Source: an uncultured Streptococcus sp. (GTDB taxonomy: Bacteria; Bacillota; Bacilli; Lactobacillales; Streptococcaceae). Taken from it: a stretch of 32,776 nt of DNA. The notes below the pieces were generated by a model. That model worked only from the letters and a program-made list of their open reading frames with translations, made no database searches and was not told where the DNA came from. Location: positions 1 to 32,776 of the forward strand of contig NZ_CALIIB010000012.1 of the NCBI RefSeq assembly GCF_938020365.1, given 5' to 3'. The stretch's first letter is position 1, and the number at the start of each line of letters is the position of its first letter. This document shows positions 14,899-22,627 of this stretch, in pieces. The translations under genes and the position numbers were made by a program.

Positions 14899-16077
14899 AT
14901 GAAAAACGCTTCAAATTTCTTTAAAAAATCTTTGTTGCTTTTTATTGTTTTAGTTGTAGGATTTATCGGCGGAAGCCTAGGAAATTTAGCCACCGCATTT
15001 CTTAATAATAAAATGGCTAATCTTGGTTCTTCAAATTCAAAGACTACTGTATCAACGTCTTATAAAAATACAACCGACACCACAAAGGCTGTAAAAAAAG
15101 TGCAAAACGCAGTTGTATCGGTGATTACTTATACCGGTTCTAATCAGGAAGGAGTGATCAATAATGAATCAACCAGTGATCCTCAAGTAGCTAGTGAGGG
15201 ATCAGGTGTTATTTATAAGAAGGAAGGAAAATATGCCTACCTTGTTACCAATACTCACGTGCTAAATGGAGCAAAAAATCCCGATATTCTACTAGCAGAT
15301 GGTAGTAAGGTTCCTGGTGAAGTGGTGGGATCAGATGTTTATTCTGATATTTCTGTAGTAAGAATCAGCTCTGAAAAGGTGAAAGATGTAGCTGAATTTG
15401 GAGATTCCAACTCCCTGACAGTAGGAGAAACTGCTATTGCCATCGGAAGCCCTCTCGGAACAGAATACGCTAACTCTGTTACACAAGGAATCATCTCTAG
15501 TTTGGGTAGAAATGTAACTCTCCAATCTGAAGACGGCCAAAATATTTCGACGACTGCCTTGCAAACAGATGCTGCTATCAATCCTGGTAACTCTGGTGGC
15601 CCACTCATCAATATCCAAGGGCAAGTTATTGGTATTACGTCCAGCAAAATCTCTCACAATGGTCAAACTGCTGTAGAAGGCATGGGCTTTGCAATTCCAT
15701 CAAACGATGTTGTCAATATCATCAAGCAATTAGAGAAAACTGGAACAGTAACTCGTCCTGCTCTGGGTATCCAAATGCTCGATTTATCCAATATCGCCAC
15801 TTCTGACTTAGCAAAATTACGCCTGCCTTCATCTGTAAAATCAGGTATCCTTGTCCGCTCTGTGCAAGAAGGAATGCCTGCTGAAAATAAACTTCAGAAA
15901 TACGATGTCATCACAAAAGTTGATGATAAGGATGTTGAGTCAACCAGTGATTTACAATCTGCTCTCTACAGACACTCTCTGGGAGATGAGCTGAAAGTGA
16001 CTTACTTTAGAGATGGTAAAGAAGCTACTACAACCATCAAATTGACCAAATCAACCCAAGACTTAAGTAACAACTAA
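14899..16077 (+). CDS. htrA: Serine protease HtrA (DegP family)
   Basis: Surface-anchored quality-control protease, 392 residues, that degrades misfolded exported proteins; in pneumococcus it also limits competence by destroying the pheromone. Residues 11-33 are an uncleaved signal anchor. The trypsin-like domain has the triad H120 (TNTHVLNG), D150 (YSDISVV) and S232 (NPGNSGGP). One PDZ domain spans about 290-385. AAGGAGG lies just before the ATG. The CiaR-type repeat upstream argues for control by CiaRH. parB follows. Confidence 0.97.
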   Translation: MKNASNFFKKSLLLFIVLVVGFIGGSLGNLATAFLNNKMANLGSSNSKTTVSTSYKNTTDTTKAVKKVQNAVVSVITYTGSNQEGVINNESTSDPQVASEGSGVIYKKEGKYAYLVTNTHVLNGAKNPDILLADGSKVPGEVVGSDVYSDISVVRISSEKVKDVAEFGDSNSLTVGETAIAIGSPLGTEYANSVTQGIISSLGRNVTLQSEDGQNISTTALQTDAAINPGNSGGPLINIQGQVIGITSSKISHNGQTAVEGMGFAIPSNDVVNIIKQLEKTGTVTRPALGIQMLDLSNIATSDLAKLRLPSSVKSGILVRSVQEGMPAENKLQKYDVITKVDDKDVESTSDLQSALYRHSLGDELKVTYFRDGKEATTTIKLTKSTQDLSNN

Positions 16078-16094
16078 GCCTTTACATAATTGTC

Positions 16095-16126
16095 AACACA
16101 CCTTTACACGATCGTAAAGGTGTGTT
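16095..16126. repeat. Perfect 13-bp inverted repeat between htrA and parB
   Basis: AACACACCTTTAC and its exact complement GTAAAGGTGTGTT flank a 6-base ACGATC loop. There is no U-run after it on either strand, so it is a poor intrinsic terminator for htrA, although it could protect the 3' end. The -35 hexamer of the parB promoter lies in its left arm. Confidence 0.8.
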
Positions 16127-16131
16127 ATGCT
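16103..16131 (+). promoter_or_regulatory. Promoter of parB
   Basis: TTTACA (16103-16108), 17-base spacer, TATGCT (16126-16131) preceded by TGT (extended -10). Transcription should start near 16138-16140, at or within two bases of the parB ATG. Confidence 0.65.
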
Positions 16132-16139
16132 ATATACAA

Positions 16140-16901
16140 ATGGAAAATTATCAATACATACCACTAAAAGACATTCGAACCAATCCTTATCAGCCTAGAA
16201 AAAGCTTTTCTCAAGAGAAAATAAATGAATTGGCAGCTTCCATTAAAGAGAATGGAATTATTCAGCCCATTATTTTGAGAAAATCTTCCTTATTTGGTTA
16301 CGAAATTTTAGCAGGTGAAAGACGATTCAGAGCTGCTAAGATTGCTGGCTTAGAAAACATTCCTGCCCTCATTAAAGACCTATCTGACGATGACATGATG
16401 AAGCACGCCATCATCGAGAATTTGCAAAGAGAAGACCTCAATCCGATCGAAGAAGCGGAATCCTATCAGCATCTGATTGAGAAAGGATTGACCCATGAAG
16501 AAATTGCAAAAATAATGGGAAAATCTCGGCCTTACATCAGTAATCTTGTCCGCTTGTTACAGCTACCAGCTTTTATGCTGGACGCTGTCAAAGAGGAAAT
16601 GATTTCGCAAGGGCACGCTCGTCTCCTCATTCCACTCAAAAAGGAAGAGCAAGTTTTTTGGCTGGACAAAATCATTCAAGATAATTTATCCGTTCGTGCT
16701 CTTGAACTTTCATTACAAAAAACCAAGAAGTCAAAGACTAAGAAGAACAAAGAAATTTTTGCCCATTCAGAAGAAGAAAAACTAAAAAAACTCCTTGGAC
16801 TCAATGTCTCCATTCAATTAAAAAATCCTTCAAAAGGAAAGATCGTTATTCCTTTTGAGAACGAGGAAGAGTATCAAAGAATTATAAACAGCCTGAAATA
16901 G
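16140..16901 (+). CDS. parB: Chromosome-partitioning protein ParB (Spo0J)
   Basis: ParB-family CTPase clamp that loads at parS, spreads, and recruits SMC to the origin. 253 residues from MENYQYIPLKDI. Motifs: NPYQPRK (15-21), the CTP-binding GERRFRAA (59-66), and a helix-turn-helix at about 117-140 (LTHEEIAKIMGKSRPYISNL). A lysine-rich linker and a short dimerisation tail end the protein. No ribosome-binding sequence precedes the ATG, and the promoter predicts a near-leaderless mRNA; NPYQPRK is too close to the start for a later initiation. No parA is adjacent, as usual for streptococci. A GTG at 16122 in frame is a less likely start. Confidence 0.96.
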   Translation: MENYQYIPLKDIRTNPYQPRKSFSQEKINELAASIKENGIIQPIILRKSSLFGYEILAGERRFRAAKIAGLENIPALIKDLSDDDMMKHAIIENLQREDLNPIEEAESYQHLIEKGLTHEEIAKIMGKSRPYISNLVRLLQLPAFMLDAVKEEMISQGHARLLIPLKKEEQVFWLDKIIQDNLSVRALELSLQKTKKSKTKKNKEIFAHSEEEKLKKLLGLNVSIQLKNPSKGKIVIPFENEEEYQRIINSLK

Positions 16902-16920
16902 GGCTGTTATTTTCTTTTTT
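16887..16920 (+). terminator. Terminator of parB
   Basis: AACAGCC (16887-16893) pairs with GGCTGTT (16902-16908), and TATTTTCTTTTTT follows. The stem includes the last codons of parB. It separates parB from the origin DNA and dnaA. Confidence 0.75.
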
Positions 16921-16933
16921 CAAACTAACAGAC

Positions 16934-17049
16934 TTTTCCACCTTTAAAAGTAGCTTAAAATGTTGAAAAATAGGGATTTTACTAACAATTCACAATCTGT
17001 GGATAAGTCTTATGAACATTGTTAATTTTTCTCCACAAGTTGTGGAAAA
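16934..17049. promoter_or_regulatory. oriC, DnaA-box cluster upstream of dnaA
   Basis: DnaA boxes: TTTTCCACC (about 16934-16942), a perfect TTATCCACA on the minus strand (16998-17006), TTCTCCACA (17029-17037) and TGTGGAAAA (17041-17049, reverse). The last two are an inverted pair close to the probable dnaA promoter (TGTTAAAAT near 17062-17070), so they may also mediate autoregulation of dnaA. Confidence 0.88.
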
Positions 17050-17113
17050 CTTCGTCATTTTATGTTAAAATGAGAATCGATATAGAGAATAATTTTTTGA
17101 AAAGGAGGAGGCA

Positions 17114-18469
17114 ATGACCAAAGAGCAAGAATTTTGGCGAAGAATTTTAGAACTTTCCGCTGCTCAGCTAAAACAGACAACCTATGATTTTTTTGTTGCA
17201 GAAGCAAAATTGATAGCCATTGAAAATAACCAGGCCACTATCTTTTTGGATAGCCCCGTCAAACAGCTATTTTGGGAACAAAACTTAGTAGGCGTTATTC
17301 TCACAGCTGGCTTTGAAATTTTCAACGATCAAATCACGGCCAAATACGTCTTTGAAGAAGCAGGACATGATAGTATTTCTAAATATCAGCTGGAGGAACA
17401 GGCTGAAAAAACTCCATTTCGACCAAGTTTGCCGCCAATTGATACTGGATTAAAAGCTAAATATACATTTGATAATTTTGTACAAGGGGACGGGAATATC
17501 TGGGCTAAAGCAGCAGCCTTGGCTGTGTCTGAAAATCTAGCAACTACCTATAATCCCCTATTTATCTATGGCGGACCAGGTCTAGGAAAAACCCACTTAC
17601 TGAATGCTATCGGCAACCAAATTTTAGAAAATATTCCTGATGCGCGTGTAAAATATATTCCAGCGGAAACCTTTATCAATGACTTTCTGGAGCATCTGAG
17701 GCTCGGTGACATGGATAATTTCAAAAAAATCTATCGGAGCTTGGATTTGCTCTTGATTGATGATATCCAGTCTCTTGGCGGAAAAAAAGTCTCTACCCAG
17801 GAAGAATTCTTCAATACGTTTAACGCTCTGCACGGCGATAACAAGCAGATTGTGCTGACCAGCGACCGCAGTCCAGATCATCTTGATAATTTGGAAGAAC
17901 GCTTGGTCACGCGCTTCAAATGGGGCCTCACTCAAAATATTACACCACCCGATTTTGAAACGCGGATTGCCATCCTCCGGAACAAGATCGAAAATCTGGA
18001 CTATATTTTTCCTAATGATACTTTGGAATACCTTGCCGGACAATTTGACTCGAATGTCCGCGATCTAGAAGGGGCCCTCAATGATATTACACTCATTGCA
18101 AGAGTCCGCAATCTCAAGGAAATTACGATTGACATTGCTGCTGAAGCTATTCGAGCTCGCAAGCAGGATTCTAGTCAGGTAACAGTCATTCCGATTGAAA
18201 AAATCCAGTCTGAGGTCGGCAATTTCTATGGTGTCAGTGTCAAGGAAATGAAGGGAAGTCGTCGAGTTCAAAATATCGTTTTGGCTCGACAAGTGGCCAT
18301 GTATCTAGCCCGCGAACTAACAGACAATAGCCTACCCAAAATCGGGCGAGAATTTGGTGGCAAAGACCACACAACAGTCATTCACGCACATGGAAAAATC
18401 AAAACCCGACTCGAAACTGACGATAGCCTGCGACTTGAAATCGAGAATATCAAAAACAAGATAAAATAA
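17114..18469 (+). CDS. dnaA: Chromosomal replication initiator protein DnaA
   Basis: AAA+ initiator that binds DnaA boxes, opens the origin and loads the helicase. 451 residues, normal for streptococci. Domain I covers about 1-80. Residues 153-160 are Walker A (GGPGLGKT) and 214-217 Walker B (LIDD), with sensor motifs following. The C-terminal domain IV has the signature region REFGGKDHTTVIHAHGKI that reads the DnaA box. AAGGAGGAGG precedes the ATG. DnaA boxes flank the gene on both sides, making dnaA part of a split origin. Confidence 0.98.
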   Translation: MTKEQEFWRRILELSAAQLKQTTYDFFVAEAKLIAIENNQATIFLDSPVKQLFWEQNLVGVILTAGFEIFNDQITAKYVFEEAGHDSISKYQLEEQAEKTPFRPSLPPIDTGLKAKYTFDNFVQGDGNIWAKAAALAVSENLATTYNPLFIYGGPGLGKTHLLNAIGNQILENIPDARVKYIPAETFINDFLEHLRLGDMDNFKKIYRSLDLLLIDDIQSLGGKKVSTQEEFFNTFNALHGDNKQIVLTSDRSPDHLDNLEERLVTRFKWGLTQNITPPDFETRIAILRNKIENLDYIFPNDTLEYLAGQFDSNVRDLEGALNDITLIARVRNLKEITIDIAAEAIRARKQDSSQVTVIPIEKIQSEVGNFYGVSVKEMKGSRRVQNIVLARQVAMYLARELTDNSLPKIGREFGGKDHTTVIHAHGKIKTRLETDDSLRLEIENIKNKIK

Positions 18470-18472
18470 GGG

Positions 18473-18574
18473 TGTGGAAAAGATTGAACGAATCTAAAGT
18501 TTTTTCCACAGGTTGTGAACAAGTCTTAAAACTTGATTTTAAATACTTTGTTTTATTTTTCCACAGCTTCCACA
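18473..18574. promoter_or_regulatory. oriC, DnaA-box cluster between dnaA and dnaN
   Basis: TGTGGAAAA (18473-18481, reverse), TTTTCCACA (18502-18510), TTTTCCACA (18557-18565) and GCTTCCACA (18566-18574). The last two are head-to-tail and touching. A weaker TGTGAACAA lies at 18514-18522. This is the usual Firmicute position of the unwinding half of oriC. Confidence 0.88.
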
Positions 18575-18578
18575 AGAA

Positions 18579-18614
18579 CTACTATTACTATTAACTTAAT
18601 AATCATAAATAATA
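18579..18614. promoter_or_regulatory. DnaA-trio triplets and AT-rich unwinding region
   Basis: Four bases after the last DnaA box the plus strand reads CTA CTA TTA CTA TTA (18579-18593); its complement is 3'-GAT GAT AAT GAT AAT-5', matching the DnaA-trio pattern 3'-(G/A)AT-5' of the Bacillus basal unwinding system. The following bases to about 18614 are almost all A/T. The usual GC-rich spacer is not obvious here. Confidence 0.8.
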
Positions 18615-18626
18615 AAAGGAGTCCCT

Positions 18627-19763
18627 ATGATTCACTTCTCTATTAATAAAAATTTATTCCTACAAGCTTTGAATACAACTAAAAGAGCTATCAGTACAAA
18701 AAACGCTATTCCAATTTTATCAACAGTTAAAATTGATGTGACAAAAGAAGGTATTGCCTTAATTGGTTCAAATGGCCAAATTTCCATTGAAAACTTCATT
18801 TCAGTTCAAAATGAAAATGCTGGGCTCTTGATTACTTCACCAGGTTCTATCCTCCTTGAAGCAAATTTCTTTATCAATGTCATTTCTAGCTTACCAGATA
18901 TCGTGCTTGATTTTAAAGAAATTGAGCAAAAACAAATCGTCCTTACCAGCGGTAAATCAGAAATTACGCTAAAAGGAAAAGATGCAGATCAATACCCACG
19001 TATCCAAGAAGTCTCTACTAGCAATCCTTTGGTTCTAGAAACAAAAGTCCTCAAAAATATCATCAATGAGACAGCTTTTGCTGCTAGTACGCAAGAAAGC
19101 CGTCCTATTTTGACAGGGGTTCATTTTGTCTTGACAGATAATCAATCCCTCAAAACAGTTGCGACAGACTCTCACCGGATGAGCCAAAAGAAAATTACTT
19201 TGGACAAGAAGGGCGATGACTTCGATGTGGTGATCCCTAGCCGTTCCCTGCGTGAATTTACAGTTGTTTTCACAGACGAAATTGAAACAGTAGAGGTTTT
19301 CTTTGCCAATAATCAACTTCTCTTTAGAAGTGAAAATATCAGCTTCTATACACGCCTACTGGAAGGAAACTATCCTGACACAGACCGCTTGATTCCGACA
19401 GAATTTTCAAGCGTTGTGACCTTTAATACCAATAATTTACGTCATGCCATGGAACGGTCTCGCCTTCTGTCCAATGCGACCCAAAATGGAACAGTGAAAT
19501 TGGAAATTGTGAAGGGCATTGTCAGCGCTCATGTCCATTCACCAGAAGTTGGACGCGTAAATGAAGAAATTGATACAGAAAGTGTGTCAGGAGAAGATTT
19601 GACCATCAGCTTCAATCCTACCTACCTGATCGAAGCGCTAAAGGCTATCGATAGTGAGAAGGTGACCATCAGCTTTATTTCAGCTGTTCGGCCTTTCACC
19701 TTGGTACCAAGCGAAGATGCTGAAAACTTTATCCAGCTGATCACGCCAGTCCGTACTAATTAG
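18627..19763 (+). CDS. dnaN: DNA polymerase III beta subunit (sliding clamp)
   Basis: Ring-shaped processivity clamp for the replicative polymerase, 378 residues, with three repeated clamp domains of about 125 residues each. The N-terminus MIHFSINKNLFLQALN and the C-terminal FTLVPSEDAENFIQLITPVRT (with the PVR terminus) are characteristic. AAAGGAG lies 8 bases before the ATG. It is separated from dnaA by 157 bases of origin DNA, and a hairpin follows. Confidence 0.98.
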   Translation: MIHFSINKNLFLQALNTTKRAISTKNAIPILSTVKIDVTKEGIALIGSNGQISIENFISVQNENAGLLITSPGSILLEANFFINVISSLPDIVLDFKEIEQKQIVLTSGKSEITLKGKDADQYPRIQEVSTSNPLVLETKVLKNIINETAFAASTQESRPILTGVHFVLTDNQSLKTVATDSHRMSQKKITLDKKGDDFDVVIPSRSLREFTVVFTDEIETVEVFFANNQLLFRSENISFYTRLLEGNYPDTDRLIPTEFSSVVTFNTNNLRHAMERSRLLSNATQNGTVKLEIVKGIVSAHVHSPEVGRVNEEIDTESVSGEDLTISFNPTYLIEALKAIDSEKVTISFISAVRPFTLVPSEDAENFIQLITPVRTN

Positions 19764-19776
19764 AAGATAAGATTTT

Positions 19777-19811
19777 AGACAAGGCTGACTCGATCTGCCT
19801 TGTCTTATTTT
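19777..19811 (+). terminator. Terminator of dnaN
   Basis: AGACAAGGC (19777-19785) pairs with GCCTTGTCT (19797-19805), followed by TATTTTG. Confidence 0.75.
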
Positions 19812-19843
19812 GATCATTTACAAGCCAGCTGACTCTAAACTTG

Positions 19844-19852
19844 TGGTATAAT
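19844..19852 (+). promoter_or_regulatory. Extended -10 promoter of the DUF951 gene
   Basis: TGG-TATAAT, 72 bases before the start codon of the small gene at 19925. No good -35. The 5' leader of about 65 bases shows no obvious regulatory fold. Confidence 0.6.
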
Positions 19853-19924
19853 ACAGCTAGGATGGAGAGAAGCGCCAATCTGTATTTCTAAGAGAATAAA
19901 AAAAGATTGTCAAAAGGAGAGAAG

Positions 19925-20119
19925 ATGTACGAACTTGGAACTTTTGTAGAAATGAAGAAGCCCCATGCCTGTACCATTAAGTCGACGGGCAAGAAAGCAA
20001 ATCGTTGGGAAGTCGTTCGCATGGGAGCAGATATCAAGATTCGCTGCAGCAACTGCGAACACGTTGTCATGATGAGCAGATATGATTTTGAAAGAAAAAT
20101 GAAGAAGGTCATTGAATAG
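19925..20119 (+). CDS. DUF951 family small protein
   Basis: A 64-residue protein conserved between dnaN and ychF in streptococci; function unknown. The start MYELGTFVEMKKPH is chosen because AAAGGAGA precedes it; an upstream ATG at 19907 in the same frame has no such signal. The sequence is basic, with a C-x-x-C pair (C41, C44 in IRCSNCEHVVMMSR) plus C16, suggesting a metal site or a nucleic-acid-binding role, which is inference only. A strong terminator follows. Confidence 0.9.
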   Translation: MYELGTFVEMKKPHACTIKSTGKKANRWEVVRMGADIKIRCSNCEHVVMMSRYDFERKMKKVIE

Positions 20120-20170
20120 TCCATATTTAGGACTTAGCCCAATTTTAGATGACCTACCTCATCAACAAAG

Positions 20171-20206
20171 AACGGATAAGACCAAGAAAGTCTTATCCGT
20201 TTTCTG
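20171..20206. terminator. Bidirectional terminator after the DUF951 gene
   Basis: AACGGATAAGAC (20171-20182) pairs perfectly with GTCTTATCCGTT (20190-20201), loop CAAGAAA, followed by TTCTGCTTTT. It lies between convergent genes; on the minus strand the T-run is weak. Confidence 0.8.
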
Positions 20207-20209
20207 CTT

Positions 20210-20704
20210 TTATTTAAGATCTTCAAATTTGCCGTCTTTGACTTCTTTATAGCCAGAAGCTTCAAGAGATTTTACCGTTTCTTTATAACTGATATAATTA
20301 GCTTTTTGGTCTCCATCTGTTTGGATAAGTTGTTTGCTTTTCAGTTCTGAAATATCTGCCTTGCTAAAATCCATCGTCATCTTTTGCGTCAAATGATCGT
20401 CTTTATACTCGATTTTATTAGTAAGTCCTTTAATATTTTCCAGCGTTTGCATGTAGCCTCCAATTTGTTCTTTGGCGGTATCTTTTGTCAATCCGATAGG
20501 CTCATAATAGAAAACATTGCTGGTTTCATTGTTCAGTAAATCATCTCCCTTATACTCAAGAGTGATCCGGCTGTCTTGCTTGGTCTTTTGATCAATCAAC
20601 TGAAAATAGGCTTTTTTAGGACTGCTACTGCAGGCAGCTAAAAAAAGTAAAGTAAACATCGTCAAGAAAGAAAGAACAAAAGTTTTAATTGTCATTTTTT
20701 TCAT
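20210..20704 (-). CDS. YehR-like lipoprotein (DUF1307 type)
   Basis: Exported lipoprotein of 164 residues, resembling the YehR/DUF1307 family; function unknown. A lipoprotein signal peptide covers residues 1-24 with lipobox LAAC and lipidated C25, then SSSPKK. The mature part has repeated short Lys/Asp-rich beta-type segments (ITLEYKGDDL, NKIEYKDDHLTQKMTMDFS). AAAGGAG lies 6 bases before the ATG; a second ATG three codons in is possible. It is the only minus-strand gene right of dnaA. TATAAT at 20736-20741 (minus) is its probable -10. Confidence 0.82.
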   Translation of the reverse strand: MKKMTIKTFVLSFLTMFTLLFLAACSSSPKKAYFQLIDQKTKQDSRITLEYKGDDLLNNETSNVFYYEPIGLTKDTAKEQIGGYMQTLENIKGLTNKIEYKDDHLTQKMTMDFSKADISELKSKQLIQTDGDQKANYISYKETVKSLEASGYKEVKDGKFEDLK

Positions 20705-20735
20705 GGCTAACTCCTTTTATCAAAATATTAACTAT

Positions 20736-20741
20736 ATTATA
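20736..20741 (-). promoter_or_regulatory. -10 element of the lipoprotein gene
   Basis: TATAAT on the minus strand (TGA-TATAAT, extended), 31 bases before the start codon at 20704. Confidence 0.6.
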
Positions 20742-20825
20742 TCATTTTTTGCAGAAATATTTTCTATTTCTATCCCGAAAGCAGGAAATTTTTCATTCAA
20801 ATCCGCTGTTTAGGATAAGGATTTA

Positions 20826-20834
20826 TGGTATAAT
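20826..20834 (+). promoter_or_regulatory. Extended -10 promoter of ychF
   Basis: TGG-TATAAT, 35 bases before the ychF start. No clear -35. It is divergent from the lipoprotein promoter at 20736. Confidence 0.6.
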
Positions 20835-20869
20835 GGTTTGGATTGAAAAGATGAATGGAGAAGATACGA

Positions 20870-21985
20870 ATGGCTTTAACAGCAGGGATTGTGGGACTGC
20901 CTAATGTGGGCAAGTCAACTTTATTTAATGCAATTACAAAAGCAGGTGCAGAAGCTGCTAACTACCCTTTTGCGACCATTGATCCAAATGTCGGTCGGGT
21001 AGAAGTGCCAGATGCTCGTTTGGACAAATTAACAGAATTGATTAAACCTCAAAAGAAGGTTCCCACTACATTTGAGTTTACAGATATTGCTGGTATTGTA
21101 AAGGGAGCTTCGAAAGGGGAAGGTCTGGGAAATAAATTCTTGGCCAATATCCGTGAAGTGGATGCTATCGTCCATGTAGTCCGTGCCTTTGATGATGAAA
21201 ATGTCATGCGGGAACAGGGCCGTGAGTCTGACTTTGTCGACCCCATGGCTGATATTGAGACCATCAATCTAGAGCTTATTTTGGCCGATCTGGAAAGCAT
21301 TAACAAACGCTATGCGCGTGTTGAGAAGATGGCTCGTACCCAGAAGGACAAGGACTCAGTTGCAGAATTTAATGTTTTGCAGAAAATCAAGCCTGTTCTG
21401 GAAGATGGTCTGTCAGCTCGGACAGTTGAATTTACAGAAGAAGAACAAAAAATCGTCAAAGGTCTCTTTCTTTTAACGACTAAGCCAGTGCTTTATGTGG
21501 CCAATGTCAGTGAAGATGAGGTTGCAGATCCAGACAATATTGACTATGTGAAGCAGATTCGTGAATTTGCAGCTACAGAAAATGCCGAGGTTGTTGTCAT
21601 CTCTGCGCGTGCCGAGGAAGAAATTTCTGAACTGGACGATGAAGACAAGGCAGAATTTCTGGAAGCTATTGGCTTGACAGAGTCAGGTGTAGACAAGTTG
21701 ACACGTGCAGCCTATCATTTGTTGGGACTTGGAACCTACTTTACCGCTGGTGAAAAGGAAGTCCGAGCTTGGACCTTCAAGCGTGGTATGAAAGCCCCTC
21801 AAGCAGCTGGTATCATTCATTCAGACTTTGAGAAAGGTTTCATCCGTGCAGTGACGATGTCTTATGATGATTTAGTAAAATATGGCTCTGAAAAGGCTGT
21901 AAAAGAAGCTGGACGCTTACGTGAAGAAGGAAAAGAGTATATCGTTCAAGATGGCGATATTATGGAATTCCGCTTTAACGTGTAA
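20870..21985 (+). CDS. ychF: Redox-regulated ATPase YchF
   Basis: Obg-family P-loop protein that prefers ATP to GTP and associates with ribosomes; linked to stress responses. 371 residues from MALTAGIVGLPNVGKST, the usual family length; GGAGAAG precedes this ATG, while the upstream ATG at 20855 lacks a signal. G1 is GLPNVGKS (9-16), G3 is DIAGIVKGASKGEGLGN. The G4 NKxD is replaced by NVSE, in line with relaxed nucleotide specificity. A coiled-coil insertion lies in the middle and a TGS domain near the C-terminus. Confidence 0.97.
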   Translation: MALTAGIVGLPNVGKSTLFNAITKAGAEAANYPFATIDPNVGRVEVPDARLDKLTELIKPQKKVPTTFEFTDIAGIVKGASKGEGLGNKFLANIREVDAIVHVVRAFDDENVMREQGRESDFVDPMADIETINLELILADLESINKRYARVEKMARTQKDKDSVAEFNVLQKIKPVLEDGLSARTVEFTEEEQKIVKGLFLLTTKPVLYVANVSEDEVADPDNIDYVKQIREFAATENAEVVVISARAEEEISELDDEDKAEFLEAIGLTESGVDKLTRAAYHLLGLGTYFTAGEKEVRAWTFKRGMKAPQAAGIIHSDFEKGFIRAVTMSYDDLVKYGSEKAVKEAGRLREEGKEYIVQDGDIMEFRFNV

Positions 21986-22010
21986 ATTAAGTGTAAAGTT
22001 AAAATACATA

Positions 22011-22044
22011 GGTTGGAAAGGAATTTCCAGCCCTTTTGGCTTTT
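22011..22044 (+). terminator. Possible terminator between ychF and pth
   Basis: TGGAAA-GGAA-TTTCCA (22014-22029), extendable by flanking GG/CC, followed by CCTTTTGGCTTTT. The stem is short and the tail interrupted, so it may be leaky and let ychF transcription enter pth. Confidence 0.35.
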
Positions 22045-22057
22045 ATAAAGGAGTAAA

Positions 22058-22627
22058 ATGACAAAATTAATTGTTGGATTAGGAAATCCAGGAGATAAAT
22101 ATTTTGAGACCAAACATAATGTTGGCTTTATGTTAGTTGACAAAATGTGTAAAGAATTAAATCTAAAGTTTACAGCAGATAAGATTTTTCAAGCAGACAT
22201 TGCTTCAACTTTCTTGAATGGGGAAAAAGTCTATTTTGTAAAACCGACTACTTTTATGAATGAAAGTGGGAAAGCAGTCCATGCCCTGCTCACTTACTAC
22301 GGCTTGGATATAGATGACTTACTCGTTATTTATGATGATCTGGATATGGAAGTTGGGAAAATTCGTCTTCGTACCAAAGGTTCAGCTGGCGGACACAATG
22401 GTATTAAGTCCATCATTAAACATATTGGAACACAGGAATTCAAGCGAGTGAAAATTGGCATTGGAAGACCTAAAAATAATATGTCAGTTATTCATCATGT
22501 TTTAGGAAAATTTGATGAGGAAGATTATATCAGTATTTTAAACACATTAGATAAAGTTGACAGTGCTGTAAATTATTATTTACAAACTGAGAATTTTGAG
22601 CAGACCATGCAACAATACAATGGATAA
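22058..22627 (+). CDS. pth: Peptidyl-tRNA hydrolase
   Basis: Releases peptides from peptidyl-tRNAs dropped by stalled ribosomes. 189 residues, typical length. Active-site residues are in place: N10 (GLGNPG), H20 (KHNVGF), N68 (TTFMNESG) and D93 (IYDDLDM). AAAGGAG precedes the ATG. The stop codon lies inside the start of mfd. Confidence 0.97.
   Translation: MTKLIVGLGNPGDKYFETKHNVGFMLVDKMCKELNLKFTADKIFQADIASTFLNGEKVYFVKPTTFMNESGKAVHALLTYYGLDIDDLLVIYDDLDMEVGKIRLRTKGSAGGHNGIKSIIKHIGTQEFKRVKIGIGRPKNNMSVIHHVLGKFDEEDYISILNTLDKVDSAVNYYLQTENFEQTMQQYNG

Noticed and set aside
15331..15666. Long minus-strand open frames within htrA
   Set aside because: Shadows of the strongly conserved htrA frame, with no ribosome-binding site and no recognisable protein.
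16095..16126. Inverted repeat as the intrinsic terminator of htrA
   Set aside because: No T-run follows on either strand; recorded as a repeat instead.
16936..16956. TTTAAA-N5-CTTAAA as a second CiaR box upstream of dnaA
   Set aside because: Both half-sites lack the final G and no -10 lies at the right distance.
20866..20873. TACGAATG, one base off the ComX cin-box, at the ychF start
   Set aside because: It overlaps the start codon, so it cannot be a promoter for ychF; a chance match.
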